NCBI GenBank assembly: GCA_027491085.1
Contig: JAIXWW010000013.1
Location: 62,001-126,000 of the forward strand
DNA from: Bacteroidota bacterium
GTDB lineage: Bacteria > Bacteroidota > Bacteroidia > UKL13-3
Direction of reading: 5' to 3'
DNA: 64,000 bases
The notes beneath the pieces were generated by a model, which had not been told where the DNA came from, made no database searches, and worked only from the letters and a program-made list of their open reading frames with translations. The position numbers and the translations under genes were made by a program. Every line of letters starts with the position of its first letter. Position 1 is the stretch's first letter. Positions 18,330-26,916 of the stretch are shown one piece after another.

Positions 18330-19028
18330 ATGTTACAAAAAGTAGTTTCAAATGCTGATGAAGCAGTTAAGGATATGAATGATGGTGCAGTCATAATGCT
18401 CGGTGGTTTTGGACTTTGTGGTATTCCTGAAAACTCAATCAATGCCTTGGTCAAAAAAGGTGTTAAAAACCTTACTTGTATAAGTAATAATGCTGGTGTT
18501 GACGATTTCGGAATAGGATTAATGTTAAAAACGCGTCAAGTAAAAAAAATGATTTCGAGCTATGTTGGCGAAAATGCAGAGTTTGAACGTCAACTGCTCA
18601 GTGGTGAGCTTGAAGTGGAATTAATTCCACAAGGAACTTTGGCTACTCGTTGCTTGGCTGCAGGTTATGGCATGCCGGCTATTTTTACACCTGCAGGTGT
18701 TGGAACTGAAGTGGCAATTGGTAAAGAAACCCGCGAGTTTGATGGAAAAACTTATTTGCTAGAACATGCTTTTAAATCGGATTACGCCATAGTTAAAGCT
18801 TGGAAAGGCGATGCTCATGGGAATTTAGTTTTTAGAGCTACTTCTCGTAACTTTAACCCTTTGATGGCAATGGCCGGAAAAATAACAATAGCAGAAGTAG
18901 AGGAACTTGTTCCTGTCGGAGAATTAGAGCCGGATGTGATTCATACACCTGGAATTTTTGTAAACTATATATTTCAAGGTACTGATTACGAAAAACGAAT
19001 AGAACAATTAACAGTTACTAAACGATAG
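18330..19028 (+). CDS. scoA: 3-oxoacid CoA-transferase subunit A
   Basis: Subunit A of the succinyl-CoA:3-ketoacid (or acetate/acetoacetate) CoA-transferase, which activates acetoacetate in ketone-body and leucine breakdown. The 232-residue protein has the family CoA-binding features GGFGLCGIPENSI (residues 23-35), SNNAGVDDFGIG, and IPQGTLATRC with GTEVAIGKETREF further on. It is full length. Subunit B, which carries the catalytic glutamate and normally follows immediately, is absent. A strong palindromic terminator comes 7 bases after this gene, so the B subunit must be elsewhere. The upstream gap is filled by a degenerate octamer array. Confidence 0.9.
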   Translation: MLQKVVSNADEAVKDMNDGAVIMLGGFGLCGIPENSINALVKKGVKNLTCISNNAGVDDFGIGLMLKTRQVKKMISSYVGENAEFERQLLSGELEVELIPQGTLATRCLAAGYGMPAIFTPAGVGTEVAIGKETREFDGKTYLLEHAFKSDYAIVKAWKGDAHGNLVFRATSRNFNPLMAMAGKITIAEVEELVPVGELEPDVIHTPGIFVNYIFQGTDYEKRIEQLTVTKR

Positions 19029-19034
19029 AAAATA

Positions 19035-19071
19035 AAAAAGGCGGCAAATATTAATATTTGCCGCCTTTTTT
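19035..19071. terminator. Bidirectional terminator, perfect 36-base palindrome
   Basis: The segment 19035-19070 is a perfect palindrome centred on AATATT, with GGCGGC / GCCGCC arms and an A-run on the left and a T-run on the right. It serves scoA (plus) and the desaturase (minus). Confidence 0.85.
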
Positions 19072-19102
19072 AATAAAACTAGTTATCGTACTAGTTTTAT
19101 TA
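19071..19102 (-). terminator. Hairpin overlapping the desaturase stop codon
   Basis: A 13-bp stem (19071-19083 with 19090-19102) has a 6-base loop. The desaturase stop (19083-19085) lies at the loop. It sits just ahead of the palindromic terminator, so the two hairpins are stacked. Confidence 0.55.
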
Positions 19103-19808
19103 TTTTCACCTTATCCAATATTTTTATTATAGGGTAAACAGGGTCGATTTCCCACCATTTCGCTGCGAAATTAGGCCTAGCACCGGCATGGTGATGGTTG
19201 TTTTGAAATAACTCGCCAAGCATTAAAAAATCAAAAATTAATGTATTTTTCGAATGGTCGTTTTCATTAAAGTTTCTATAACCATATTTATGTCCTGCCC
19301 AATTAACAATGGCTCCATGTACTGGTCCCATTAAAAAATGAATAGGAAGTAAAAAATACATCCACCAACTTGTGGCAAAATAAACATAAAATATAACGTA
19401 TCCCGTTCCAAATAATAATCTGCTAGTCCATGTATTTGCCATCCAATCCACAGTTTTCCATTCTGGAAAATTTCGGTCAAATTTGGCATCAAATTGCAGT
19501 TTATTGTTATGAATTCCACTAAAAATTTTATAGGTATATTTCATCATACTCATTACCTCTTTGAAAAAATGTGGTGAATGTGGATCTTTTTCGGTGTCAC
19601 TAAAGGCGTGATGCATTCTATGCATAATAGCATATGGTCTTGGTGTTAAATAGGAGGCTCCTTGAGTGAGGTAAGTAAATAAATAAAAAAACTTTTCCCA
19701 AAATTTATTCATTGTAAACATTTTATGAGCTGAATATCGGTGCAAATAAAATGTTTGAGAGAATAATGATAAGTACCAATGTGATACAAAAAATATTAAT
19801 ATATACAT
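19083..19808 (-). CDS. Acyl-CoA (stearoyl-type, delta-9) desaturase
   Basis: A membrane di-iron desaturase of the stearoyl-CoA/OLE1 type, which makes monounsaturated fatty acids. The histidine motifs are HRYSAH (residues about 24-29), HRMHHAFSDTEKDPHSP and NNHHHAGARPNF. This is a different family from the QIEHH desaturase at 6197. It is short (241 residues), as is usual for bacterial members, with hydrophobic segments at residues 1-18 and about 120-155. A well-matched promoter lies at 19838-19868. The stop codon is inside a hairpin, and terminator hairpins follow. Confidence 0.9.
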   Translation of the reverse strand: MYILIFFVSHWYLSLFSQTFYLHRYSAHKMFTMNKFWEKFFYLFTYLTQGASYLTPRPYAIMHRMHHAFSDTEKDPHSPHFFKEVMSMMKYTYKIFSGIHNNKLQFDAKFDRNFPEWKTVDWMANTWTSRLLFGTGYVIFYVYFATSWWMYFLLPIHFLMGPVHGAIVNWAGHKYGYRNFNENDHSKNTLIFDFLMLGELFQNNHHHAGARPNFAAKWWEIDPVYPIIKILDKVKIIKLVR

Positions 19809-19837
19809 ATTTAGTTAATCAAAAAATATATTTGATG

Positions 19838-19868
19838 CAAAAATAAGATTGAATAAAATTTAAACAAC
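19838..19868 (-). promoter_or_regulatory. Predicted promoter of the stearoyl-type desaturase
   Basis: On the minus strand GTTG (19865-19868) is followed after 19 bases by TATTTTTG (19838-19845), an exact TAnnTTTG. The leader would be about 25 bases. Confidence 0.6.
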
Positions 19869-19917
19869 TCATTATGGAGCTACATATGATGAGTTTAATC
19901 AAAAATTTAGTTGTTGA

Positions 19918-20835
19918 TTAATATGTTTTCCAAAATATCATACTGAAAATTCCAAGTAACATTATAATTTTAGCAATAAAACTTAAATGAGTAAAATGTT
20001 TTTTTGTGTCGGCATTCCAAAGTTTGAATAGTAAATAAATGGAAGGAATAATAACTAATAAAGAAATATAGGAAATAAATTGAAATGAAGCTACAGGGCC
20101 AACATTGCTTATTGTTGGAAATAGTATTGTAAAAGATAGGCACATCAAAATAAAACATAATTGTAAATAGAATAATATTTGTTTGGTGTGTTTTATGCCT
20201 AATTTTATTGGCAAAGTATTGGCATTAAATTTAGAATCACCTTTAATATCTTCGGTATCTTTTATAATCTCTCTTATTAAGTTACTAAAAAAAGCAAAAA
20301 CGGAATAGGCCAAACAACCTAAAACATTAGCCTTTTCATCAAAAGGAATTAAAATGAAAATAGTAGAAGCGGTCATAACAGCTACTAAAAGATTTCCTAA
20401 TAGATAACTTTTTTTGAAATATTGAGAATACATCCATAACAGTAAGGAACACACAAAAACTAATATTGCCACCCTATATGAAATTTGCCATGCAAGCACA
20501 AAAGCCAAAACGTTAAATCCAGAATGTAGCAGGATTGCCCACCTTCTACTTATTGTTTTACCAATAATTACTGATTGTGGTTTATTAACCATATCAAGTT
20601 TTACATCCATGTAATCATTAATAATATAACCTGCCGCAGCTGATAAAAAGGTAGAGCAAAGTAATAATATAAATCTTGATGAAAATAAGTTCTCTAACCC
20701 AATGTTAGGTGATAAAAAGTAGTAACTAAAACATTGAGTGGAGGAGATTATTAAAATATTTTTGTAGCGAATTAGCTTCCAAAAATCGAAAAGGGATTTA
20801 AAAAATGAATTAGTTGCCAATTTCTGTAACCCCAC
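19918..20835 (-). CDS. UbiA-family prenyltransferase
   Basis: An integral membrane prenyltransferase of the UbiA superfamily, which joins an isoprenoid diphosphate to an acceptor. Of the two Asp-rich motifs, the first is INDYMDVKLD (residues about 74-83) and the second is around KDTEDIKGDSKFNANTLP. Eight or nine hydrophobic helices are visible. Bacteroidota proteins of this type are often named geranylgeranylglycerol-phosphate geranylgeranyltransferases, but the acceptor cannot be told from sequence. No ATG start exists. GTG at 20835 or TTG at 20820 is needed, and both overlap the DUF502 gene end, suggesting translational coupling. Confidence 0.8.
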   Translation of the reverse strand: MGLQKLATNSFFKSLFDFWKLIRYKNILIISSTQCFSYYFLSPNIGLENLFSSRFILLLCSTFLSAAAGYIINDYMDVKLDMVNKPQSVIIGKTISRRWAILLHSGFNVLAFVLAWQISYRVAILVFVCSLLLWMYSQYFKKSYLLGNLLVAVMTASTIFILIPFDEKANVLGCLAYSVFAFFSNLIREIIKDTEDIKGDSKFNANTLPIKLGIKHTKQILFYLQLCFILMCLSFTILFPTISNVGPVASFQFISYISLLVIIPSIYLLFKLWNADTKKHFTHLSFIAKIIMLLGIFSMIFWKTY

Positions 20836-21391
20836 CGCTTACAATGAATTTCATAAAATCTGTTGAATTACCTTCATAGGGTTTGATTTTTGATTTTTCC
20901 ACAAAAAATAAATTCCCGCTAAAAGCATAAGAATGAGGGCAATAAACGCCAACCAACCCCGGTAAATGAATTTCAAACAAATCATCTTGAGTTATAAATC
21001 CTGGTTTGTAAATACCATTACCTAATTCCACCATTACAGGTTTTGAAAATTTTTTCTTTTCACCTACAAATGCTTCCATTAAGTCTTTTACAGAAGTGTA
21101 AATTATTTTAATGAAAGGTAGGCTCGATAAAAAGTCGTCAAGTAGGTTGAAAATTGGTTTTGAAATAATGCTCGAACCAAACCAGCCAATAAAAGTTACA
21201 CCAACAATGACAATTGCAAAGCCTATTCCAGGAATATCAATTGGAATAAATTTATCGATAGAAATTACTATACTCGAAACTACATAATAGGTTAAAATTA
21301 TTGGAAGGCATACAAGTAAACCTTTTAAAAAAAAATTTATTATTTTTTTTATTCTGTAAGCAAATCCACGTTTAAGGTTTTCTTTTTTCAT
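20810..21391 (-). CDS. DUF502-family membrane protein
   Basis: A 193-residue integral membrane protein of the DUF502 family, whose function is not established. The ATG at 21391 is chosen over an upstream start at 21439 because it avoids overlap with the methyltransferase gene and gives MKKENLKRGFAYRIKK before the membrane segments. Two helices follow (FFLKGLLVCLPIILTYYVV and GFAIVIVGVTFIGWFG). Then comes the family core: SLPFIKIIYTSVKDLMEAF, PVMVELGNGIYKPGFIT and a C-terminal SGGVTEIG. The gene overlaps the UbiA gene by about 26 bases and lies 19 bases after the methyltransferase gene, in a likely three-gene operon. Confidence 0.8.
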   Translation of the reverse strand: MKKENLKRGFAYRIKKIINFFLKGLLVCLPIILTYYVVSSIVISIDKFIPIDIPGIGFAIVIVGVTFIGWFGSSIISKPIFNLLDDFLSSLPFIKIIYTSVKDLMEAFVGEKKKFSKPVMVELGNGIYKPGFITQDDLFEIHLPGLVGVYCPHSYAFSGNLFFVEKSKIKPYEGNSTDFMKFIVSGGVTEIGN

Positions 21392-21410
21392 GTTTATTTT
21401 GTTTGCAATA

Positions 21411-21974
21411 TTATGCCAATGATAAGTTTTCCTGGTCAATTTTAATTAATTTGCTTGTGGCGTCCCAAATTATTATACCTGCTGCCACGGAAACGTTTAG
21501 TGAATGCTTTGTTCCAAATTGAGGGATTTCAATACAATTATTTGACAAATCTAAAACTTCTTGACTTACACCCTCCACCTCATTTCCAAAAATATAAACA
21601 TTTTTTTTCAAATTATCAGGCTTATAATTTAATAAATTCATACTGTTTCTGGCTTGTTCTACAGAGTTTATTGTGCAACCCGCCTCTTTGAGCATTTTAA
21701 TACAATTTAAAGTATTTTCGAAATATTCCCAAACTACTGACTCTGTGGAACCTAAAGCAGTTTTTAGTATTTCTTTATTCGGTGGAATGGAAGTAATACC
21801 ACATAAAAAAATTTTTTCCACATTAAATGAATCACAGGTTCTGAAAAAAGACCCCACGTTTTGGGCACTTCTTATGTTATCTAAAACTACAATAATATTA
21901 TTTCGTTGGATGTTTTCGTAGTCTGAAATGCTTGTCCGGTCCAGTTCATTTGAAGTTAATTTTCGGTAATTCAT
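21411..21974 (-). CDS. SpoU/TrmH-family RNA 2'-O-methyltransferase
   Basis: A SPOUT-fold RNA ribose methyltransferase using S-adenosylmethionine. The three motifs are visible: VVLDNIRSAQNVGSFFRTCD (motif 1), YIFGNEVEGVSQEVL (motif 2) and IEIPQFGTKHSLNVSVAAGI (motif 3, forming the knotted cofactor site). The ATG at 21974 (187 residues) is preferred to a TTG at 22007. The exact tRNA or rRNA target cannot be told. It is the first gene of a likely operon with the DUF502 and UbiA genes. Confidence 0.85.
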   Translation of the reverse strand: MNYRKLTSNELDRTSISDYENIQRNNIIVVLDNIRSAQNVGSFFRTCDSFNVEKIFLCGITSIPPNKEILKTALGSTESVVWEYFENTLNCIKMLKEAGCTINSVEQARNSMNLLNYKPDNLKKNVYIFGNEVEGVSQEVLDLSNNCIEIPQFGTKHSLNVSVAAGIIIWDATSKLIKIDQENLSLA

Positions 21975-22038
21975 ATTGTAATAAATTGATTTTTTATGGG
22001 TTAACAATTAATTTATTTAATTTTTGATTAAATTATTT

Positions 22039-22046
22039 TATCTTTG
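22039..22046 (+). promoter_or_regulatory. Possible -7 promoter box of the barrel-SPOR gene
   Basis: TATCTTTG matches TAnnTTTG, 39 bases before the ATG at 22085. No good TTG box is seen 18-19 bases upstream. Confidence 0.4.
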
Positions 22047-22084
22047 CGTAATAATGTAAACTTCATAATTAATTCTACAAAAAT

Positions 22085-23935
22085 ATGTTTAAAATTTTGA
22101 AAAAGTTAACACTTTCATTTTTGTGTTACTCAATATTGTTCAATGCATCAGCCCAGAAAAATGTAAAATGGAGTGCTGATTTATCTTTAGGGATTCCTGT
22201 TACGTTTTTTTCAATTAATTCTGATTTGACTGGAATTTATCAAGCTGGATTACGTTATTCTTTTAATAAGAATTGGTCTGTTTCTGGAAGATTTGCTTCT
22301 AAAGCATTTTTTGCAAAAACAGGTAATGCATCTGGAGTTGTTTCCACAGATGGTATTTATGCAAAAGATGTAGCAAGTTATCGCAACGCATTTTATGATT
22401 TTAATGGTTATATTCAATATAATTTTGGTGGGTTATTAGGTTTAAATAAACCAACAACTAAATTTTCTCCTTTTGTTACTTTAGGTGCGGGTTTGCAATT
22501 TTGGAAATTAAAAACAAATTTTATTGATGGAACAGAAGTAGCGATGACTGAATTTGGAGATAAGCCTATGAGAAACTATCAATTAGGTTTAGGTATACGT
22601 TATTATTTGAACCCTTCAATTGATTTTGTCTTTTCAAGTGAATTCAACTATTTTGAAACTTATTGGATGGATGGTGCTTATGCTGACAAAAAGCTTGATC
22701 ACTATTTGAATAATTCATTTGGAATCTCGTATAAAATTGGTGCAAAATCGGATAAAAACTTAGCAGATTGGGAGTTTAGAAATACTGATTTAGAAGATGC
22801 TCCTAAAAAGGATTATGCTCGTTGGAGTGCTGATTTAAACTTGGGATTACCAATTATGTTCACACCTATTGGATACAGTCCAACTTTAATGGGCGGTTTA
22901 GCAGGCAGGTATTCGTTCTCTAATTTCTTTTCTTTACAAGGAGCTTACCATTATGGTCAGTTTTCTGGTAGTCATGATGTTGCAAATCCATCTAATGGAA
23001 ATATTTTGGATGCAAGCAATATTAAAGAATTTTCTAATAGTATGAACCAATTATCAGTTAGAGCAATGTTTAATTTACGTAGGTATAATTCTGAACCTGA
23101 AGTTTTAAACAAATGGAATTATTACGCTATTGTTGGTGGTGGTTATTTATTTTATACTGTAAACAAAACTTATGCTGATAATAGCACAAGTGAAGTTAAT
23201 TATAATAACGGTACTCAGACTATTGTAATTGGTGCTCAAGCAAGAAAACATATTACATCAACTTGGGATTTTTTAGCTGGTGTTGATTTTAATTATAACC
23301 AATCAAAATGGCTAGATGGTGCTCCTAACAAGGATAATTTAATTCATCATATGTACATTAATGCAGGTATTTCTTATAAGTTTAATACTAGTAACAATAG
23401 AGAGTTAATTGATTGGAGTTATTCAAGCTACAATTATTCTAAAAAAACCAATGATATAGATATTGAAAAGATTCCAGTTATAGAAAAACCTGCAGTTGTT
23501 GATGTTCCTAAAGTGATTGAGCAAGCTCCAATTGACACGGTAAAAGCGGTAATAGAAACTCCTAAACCAATTGTTGTTCAGCCCGAAATTATAGCACCAC
23601 CGGTTGAAGTACCAGTTAATAAAGTTGAACCTAAAGAAGTTACTCCAGTAGAGCCTATTTTAGCGGAAAATAAAGAAACTGTAACTGAACCAGATGGAAA
23701 TTATAATGTTGTTGTTGCTTGTTATGGTTTAAAACACCTTGATTTAGCAATGAAATTTAGAGACACTATTCGTAAAAAAGGATTCAAATCAAATGTGTAT
23801 CGTTCTATTGGATCAAAATATTATAGGGTAATGACCACTAGTACAGACGATAAAGCTTCTGCATTGCAGATTTTGAAAAAATCAAAATCACAAATAGATT
23901 CCGAATCTTGGTTTTATTTATACAATAAACAATAA
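22085..23935 (+). CDS. Double outer-membrane beta-barrel protein with C-terminal SPOR domain
   Basis: The 616-residue protein has a signal peptide ending ASAQ (about residue 24). Two homologous barrel-like halves follow, starting KWSADLSLGIPVTFF (about residue 26) and RWSADLNLGLPIMFT (about 250). Each carries aromatic, glycine-rich strands and a matching LIDWSY/LADWEF end motif. A Pro/Val/Glu-rich linker covers about 455-540. The C-terminal 75 residues (NYNVVVACYG, YYRVMTTSTDDKASALQIL) look like a SPOR domain, which binds glycan strands lacking stem peptides. The protein may tie an outer-membrane barrel to the cell wall (inference). A terminator follows, then an OmpA-family gene. Confidence 0.75.
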   Translation: MFKILKKLTLSFLCYSILFNASAQKNVKWSADLSLGIPVTFFSINSDLTGIYQAGLRYSFNKNWSVSGRFASKAFFAKTGNASGVVSTDGIYAKDVASYRNAFYDFNGYIQYNFGGLLGLNKPTTKFSPFVTLGAGLQFWKLKTNFIDGTEVAMTEFGDKPMRNYQLGLGIRYYLNPSIDFVFSSEFNYFETYWMDGAYADKKLDHYLNNSFGISYKIGAKSDKNLADWEFRNTDLEDAPKKDYARWSADLNLGLPIMFTPIGYSPTLMGGLAGRYSFSNFFSLQGAYHYGQFSGSHDVANPSNGNILDASNIKEFSNSMNQLSVRAMFNLRRYNSEPEVLNKWNYYAIVGGGYLFYTVNKTYADNSTSEVNYNNGTQTIVIGAQARKHITSTWDFLAGVDFNYNQSKWLDGAPNKDNLIHHMYINAGISYKFNTSNNRELIDWSYSSYNYSKKTNDIDIEKIPVIEKPAVVDVPKVIEQAPIDTVKAVIETPKPIVVQPEIIAPPVEVPVNKVEPKEVTPVEPILAENKETVTEPDGNYNVVVACYGLKHLDLAMKFRDTIRKKGFKSNVYRSIGSKYYRVMTTSTDDKASALQILKKSKSQIDSESWFYLYNKQ

Positions 23936-23944
23936 TATGTAGAT

Positions 23945-23967
23945 AAAAGCCCCGAAAGGGGCTTTTT
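23945..23967 (+). terminator. Terminator of the barrel-SPOR gene
   Basis: AAAAGCCCC and GGGGCTTTT form a 9-bp stem with a GAAA loop, followed by T-residues. Confidence 0.85.
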
Positions 23968-24017
23968 CATTTATTAGGAAATAGTATTTTAGCATATCGA
24001 AATATTGGACAAAAAAT

Positions 24018-25427
24018 ATGAAAAAATATCTTGTAATTTTACTTTGCTTAGCGTCACATTTTTTAAGTGCGCAGCAAAACATATCTGACAGTAAAGATGA
24101 AAAATTGGCAATTAGCAATAATGAAAATAATTTTTCAAATGCTAGTTTAAGCAGATGGTCGCTGGGTTTAGGATTGGGTGGAACATATACCGTTTTTGAT
24201 ATTGAACAGGACGTTGTTAATCCTGCAATAGCATTAAACGTTAAGTATTCTTTTGGTCATGTAATTGGATTGAGATTTCAAGGAATGTATGCCTCTTATT
24301 CTGGAAAAGGAACTTCAGGTTCCAAATCATACTACGGATTTGTTAATAATATGACTCAGCTAGGGTTTCATTTAATGGCTAATATTGGAGGATTAAATTT
24401 CAGAAAAAAGAACCCTAATACAATTGTTTATTTGTTTTCAGGTGCTTCTGTTGCAATTAGCGATGCTATTAGAGATAAGAAGGAATCTCAAATTCCTGAA
24501 TTGCCTATTATTTCACCTACTTCTGGTAGTTATTCTGGTGTTGACTTAACAATACCTTTGGGTTTAGGTACTAAGTATAGAATAAATGATAAGTTTGATA
24601 TTGGAGTAGAAGGAGTTGTGAATATTGCAAAGACGGATAAATTTGATATTTACGAACCATTTGTTAATCAAGGTTTCCCAGATTTTTTTGGTTCAATGAT
24701 GGTACATGTTGGTTATAATTTTACTAACGCTGTGAATTCTAAACACATGGATTGGGTTAATCCAATGGCTGTTATTTATGATGATTTAGCAAAAAAGGCA
24801 CAAAAGTCAGTAGAAGCTGCAAAAAGCGATGGTGATGGTGATGGTATACCTGATTATCTTGATTTGGAGAAGAATACTAAACCTGGCTACAAGGTAGATG
24901 TAAAAGGAATTACACTTGATAGTGATGTTGATGGTGTACCAGATACAGAAGATACAGATCCTTATGGCTTCAACCAAATGTTAAGCGTATATTATCCAGC
25001 AGAATCTTTTCAAGTAAAATCTTCAGTTAATGTTATGAGGTTTTCAGATTCAATACCAGAGGCCGATTTTATTACCTTAACAACTGAAGGATATGGTTTG
25101 CCTGTAATTACTTTTGCACCAAATAAATATGACATTCACGTAGAGCAATATCCACTTTTACAACAAATTGCTCGTATCATGGCTATTGATTCGAATGTAA
25201 TGGTTGCTGTGATTGGTCACGCTGACGAAAATAAGCCAGATATGACTCAATTTAATGTTGCTGAAAAGAGAGCTTTGGCTGTGAAACGTCAACTTACCAA
25301 AATATATGAAATTAAAGAAGATAGAATATTGGTATTTAGTGAGCGTGATGCATTTGTGAAAAAGTATAAAATGCAAACTGAAGGATTAGATAGAAAAGTT
25401 GAGTTCAGATTAATTAGAAAACCTTAA
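24018..25427 (+). CDS. OmpA-family outer-membrane protein with TSP3-like repeats
   Basis: The 469-residue protein has a signal peptide (residues 1-19, ending LSAQ) and an N-terminal beta-barrel region (about 45-250). Two calcium-binding thrombospondin type-3-like motifs follow (SDGDGDGIPDYLD and LDSDVDGVPDTEDTDPYG). The C-terminal OmpA-like domain (about 355-469) has VAVIGHADEN and NVAEKRALAVKRQL, the peptidoglycan-binding signature. Such proteins anchor the outer membrane to murein. Together with the preceding SPOR protein it forms a pair of envelope-tethering genes, each with its own terminator. Confidence 0.85.
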   Translation: MKKYLVILLCLASHFLSAQQNISDSKDEKLAISNNENNFSNASLSRWSLGLGLGGTYTVFDIEQDVVNPAIALNVKYSFGHVIGLRFQGMYASYSGKGTSGSKSYYGFVNNMTQLGFHLMANIGGLNFRKKNPNTIVYLFSGASVAISDAIRDKKESQIPELPIISPTSGSYSGVDLTIPLGLGTKYRINDKFDIGVEGVVNIAKTDKFDIYEPFVNQGFPDFFGSMMVHVGYNFTNAVNSKHMDWVNPMAVIYDDLAKKAQKSVEAAKSDGDGDGIPDYLDLEKNTKPGYKVDVKGITLDSDVDGVPDTEDTDPYGFNQMLSVYYPAESFQVKSSVNVMRFSDSIPEADFITLTTEGYGLPVITFAPNKYDIHVEQYPLLQQIARIMAIDSNVMVAVIGHADENKPDMTQFNVAEKRALAVKRQLTKIYEIKEDRILVFSERDAFVKKYKMQTEGLDRKVEFRLIRKP

Positions 25428-25444
25428 TCTTAACTTTATAAAAT

Positions 25445-25481
25445 AAAAAAGCCCTTGTAATTTTATTATAAGGGCTTTTTT
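25445..25481 (+). terminator. Terminator of the OmpA-family gene
   Basis: AAAAAGCCCTTGTAA pairs with TTATAAGGGCTTTTT with one mismatch, followed by T-residues. Confidence 0.8.
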
Positions 25482-25560
25482 ATTTTAAATCAATTTGTTT
25501 GCTGCTAATTTAGTGCATTAAAAAATGCATTTTTGTAAACTGTTGTTAAAGTAAATAAAT

Positions 25561-26781
25561 ATGAAGTTTGAAGAATACAATATAGCCGATGAAATTAAAA
25601 AAAGTATATCAGAATTGGGCTTTAGGCGTCCAACTGATATTCAGTTTAAGGCAATTGGCCCCATTTTAAAAGGCGAAGATGTATTGGGTATTGCACAAAC
25701 AGGAACGGGAAAAACAGCAGCTTTTGCCATTCCAATTATTCATTTGCTATTGCAACGCAAAAAAAAAGGTACTTATATTAAAAGTTTGGTTTTGCTTCCA
25801 ACACGTGAATTGGCTGTGCAAATTACTGAAGTTTTTAAAAATATAGCCAAATACACCAACCTGAAAATAGTTTGCTTAATGGGTGGTGTGGAGCAAGACA
25901 ATCAAATTTTTGATTTAACGGTTGGTGCAGATATTGTAATTGCAACTCCCGGTCGTATGTTCGATTTACAAAGCCAAGGTTATATAGATTTAAGCAGGGT
26001 AGAAATGTTGGTGCTTGATGAAGCTGATAAAATGCTTGATAAAGGTTTTATCAAAGACATTCATGATATTATTAAGCGCATTCCTCGCGTACATCAAACC
26101 TTGTTTTTTTCGGCAACTATTAACCGCCAAATTAAAACTTTGGCTTATTCTGTAGTTGGTGCTAATCCTATACGTATTCAAATTTCACCTAAAAATCCAG
26201 TTTCAAAAAATGTAAGCCATGCTGTAGCATTTGTTGAAATGGACGATAAGCGCTTTTTCCTAGAACGATTAATAAAAGAAGCTCCCAAAAGTAAATTTTT
26301 GGTTTTTGTAAGAACCAAAGTACGTGCGGAAAGGGTTTTTACAGCTATGCAGCGTGTTGGTATTGAAACGCTTACTATGCATGGAGGGAAAGAGCAAGAA
26401 GATAGATTGGCTGTTATGAATGATTTTAAACACGGTAAAGTTAAAATATTAATTGCCACAGATTTAAGCGCACGTGGTATTGATATTGAAAATGTAGATT
26501 ATGTAATTAATTACGATTTGCCTGATTTGCCTGAAAACTATGTTCACAGAGTTGGAAGAACGGGTAGGGGAGTAAAATCAGGAAAAGCTGTTTCGTTTAG
26601 CAGCAAAGAGGAAGCTAAATTGTTAAAAGATATTGAAATATTTTTAGGTTATGAAATCCCGCGTTTAGAAGTAGATAAAGAAACGTATATTGAAACTTTG
26701 GACTTTAGTGATGATGGAAATAAAAATTGGAAAGCCTTAATGAATGAGGCTAGTAAATTTGAAACAAAAAAGAAAAAATAA
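25561..26781 (+). CDS. DEAD-box ATP-dependent RNA helicase (RhlE-like)
   Basis: A two-domain DEAD-box RNA helicase of 406 residues. The motifs appear in order: GFRRPTDIQ (Q motif), AQTGTGKT (Walker A), PTRELAVQ (Ia), TPGRMFD (Ib), DEAD (II), SAT (III), HGGKEQEDRL (IV/V region), ATDLSARGIDI and HRVGRTGRG (VI). The C-terminal tail is short and Lys-rich (KKKK), unlike the long RGG tail of the second helicase at 54139. The role is probably ribosome assembly or cold-related RNA remodelling. The gene stands alone between the OmpA gene and a 410-base gap. Confidence 0.9.
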   Translation: MKFEEYNIADEIKKSISELGFRRPTDIQFKAIGPILKGEDVLGIAQTGTGKTAAFAIPIIHLLLQRKKKGTYIKSLVLLPTRELAVQITEVFKNIAKYTNLKIVCLMGGVEQDNQIFDLTVGADIVIATPGRMFDLQSQGYIDLSRVEMLVLDEADKMLDKGFIKDIHDIIKRIPRVHQTLFFSATINRQIKTLAYSVVGANPIRIQISPKNPVSKNVSHAVAFVEMDDKRFFLERLIKEAPKSKFLVFVRTKVRAERVFTAMQRVGIETLTMHGGKEQEDRLAVMNDFKHGKVKILIATDLSARGIDIENVDYVINYDLPDLPENYVHRVGRTGRGVKSGKAVSFSSKEEAKLLKDIEIFLGYEIPRLEVDKETYIETLDFSDDGNKNWKALMNEASKFETKKKK

Positions 26782-26916
26782 TTCTTTTATTATTTAATTC
26801 AAGAGTTATACAATTACTTTCAAAAAACTAAATCTATTTTTGTAATCTACTTCGTATGTAATTTCACAAAGTAAACAATTAAAGAAAAAACTTTGTAAAA
26901 CTCTAATTTACACAAT

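Noticed and set aside
17913..19028. A biosynthetic cluster linking clpS, scoA, desaturase and UbiA genes
   Set aside because: The genes are on different strands, are separated by terminators and serve unrelated pathways; no core biosynthetic enzyme is present.
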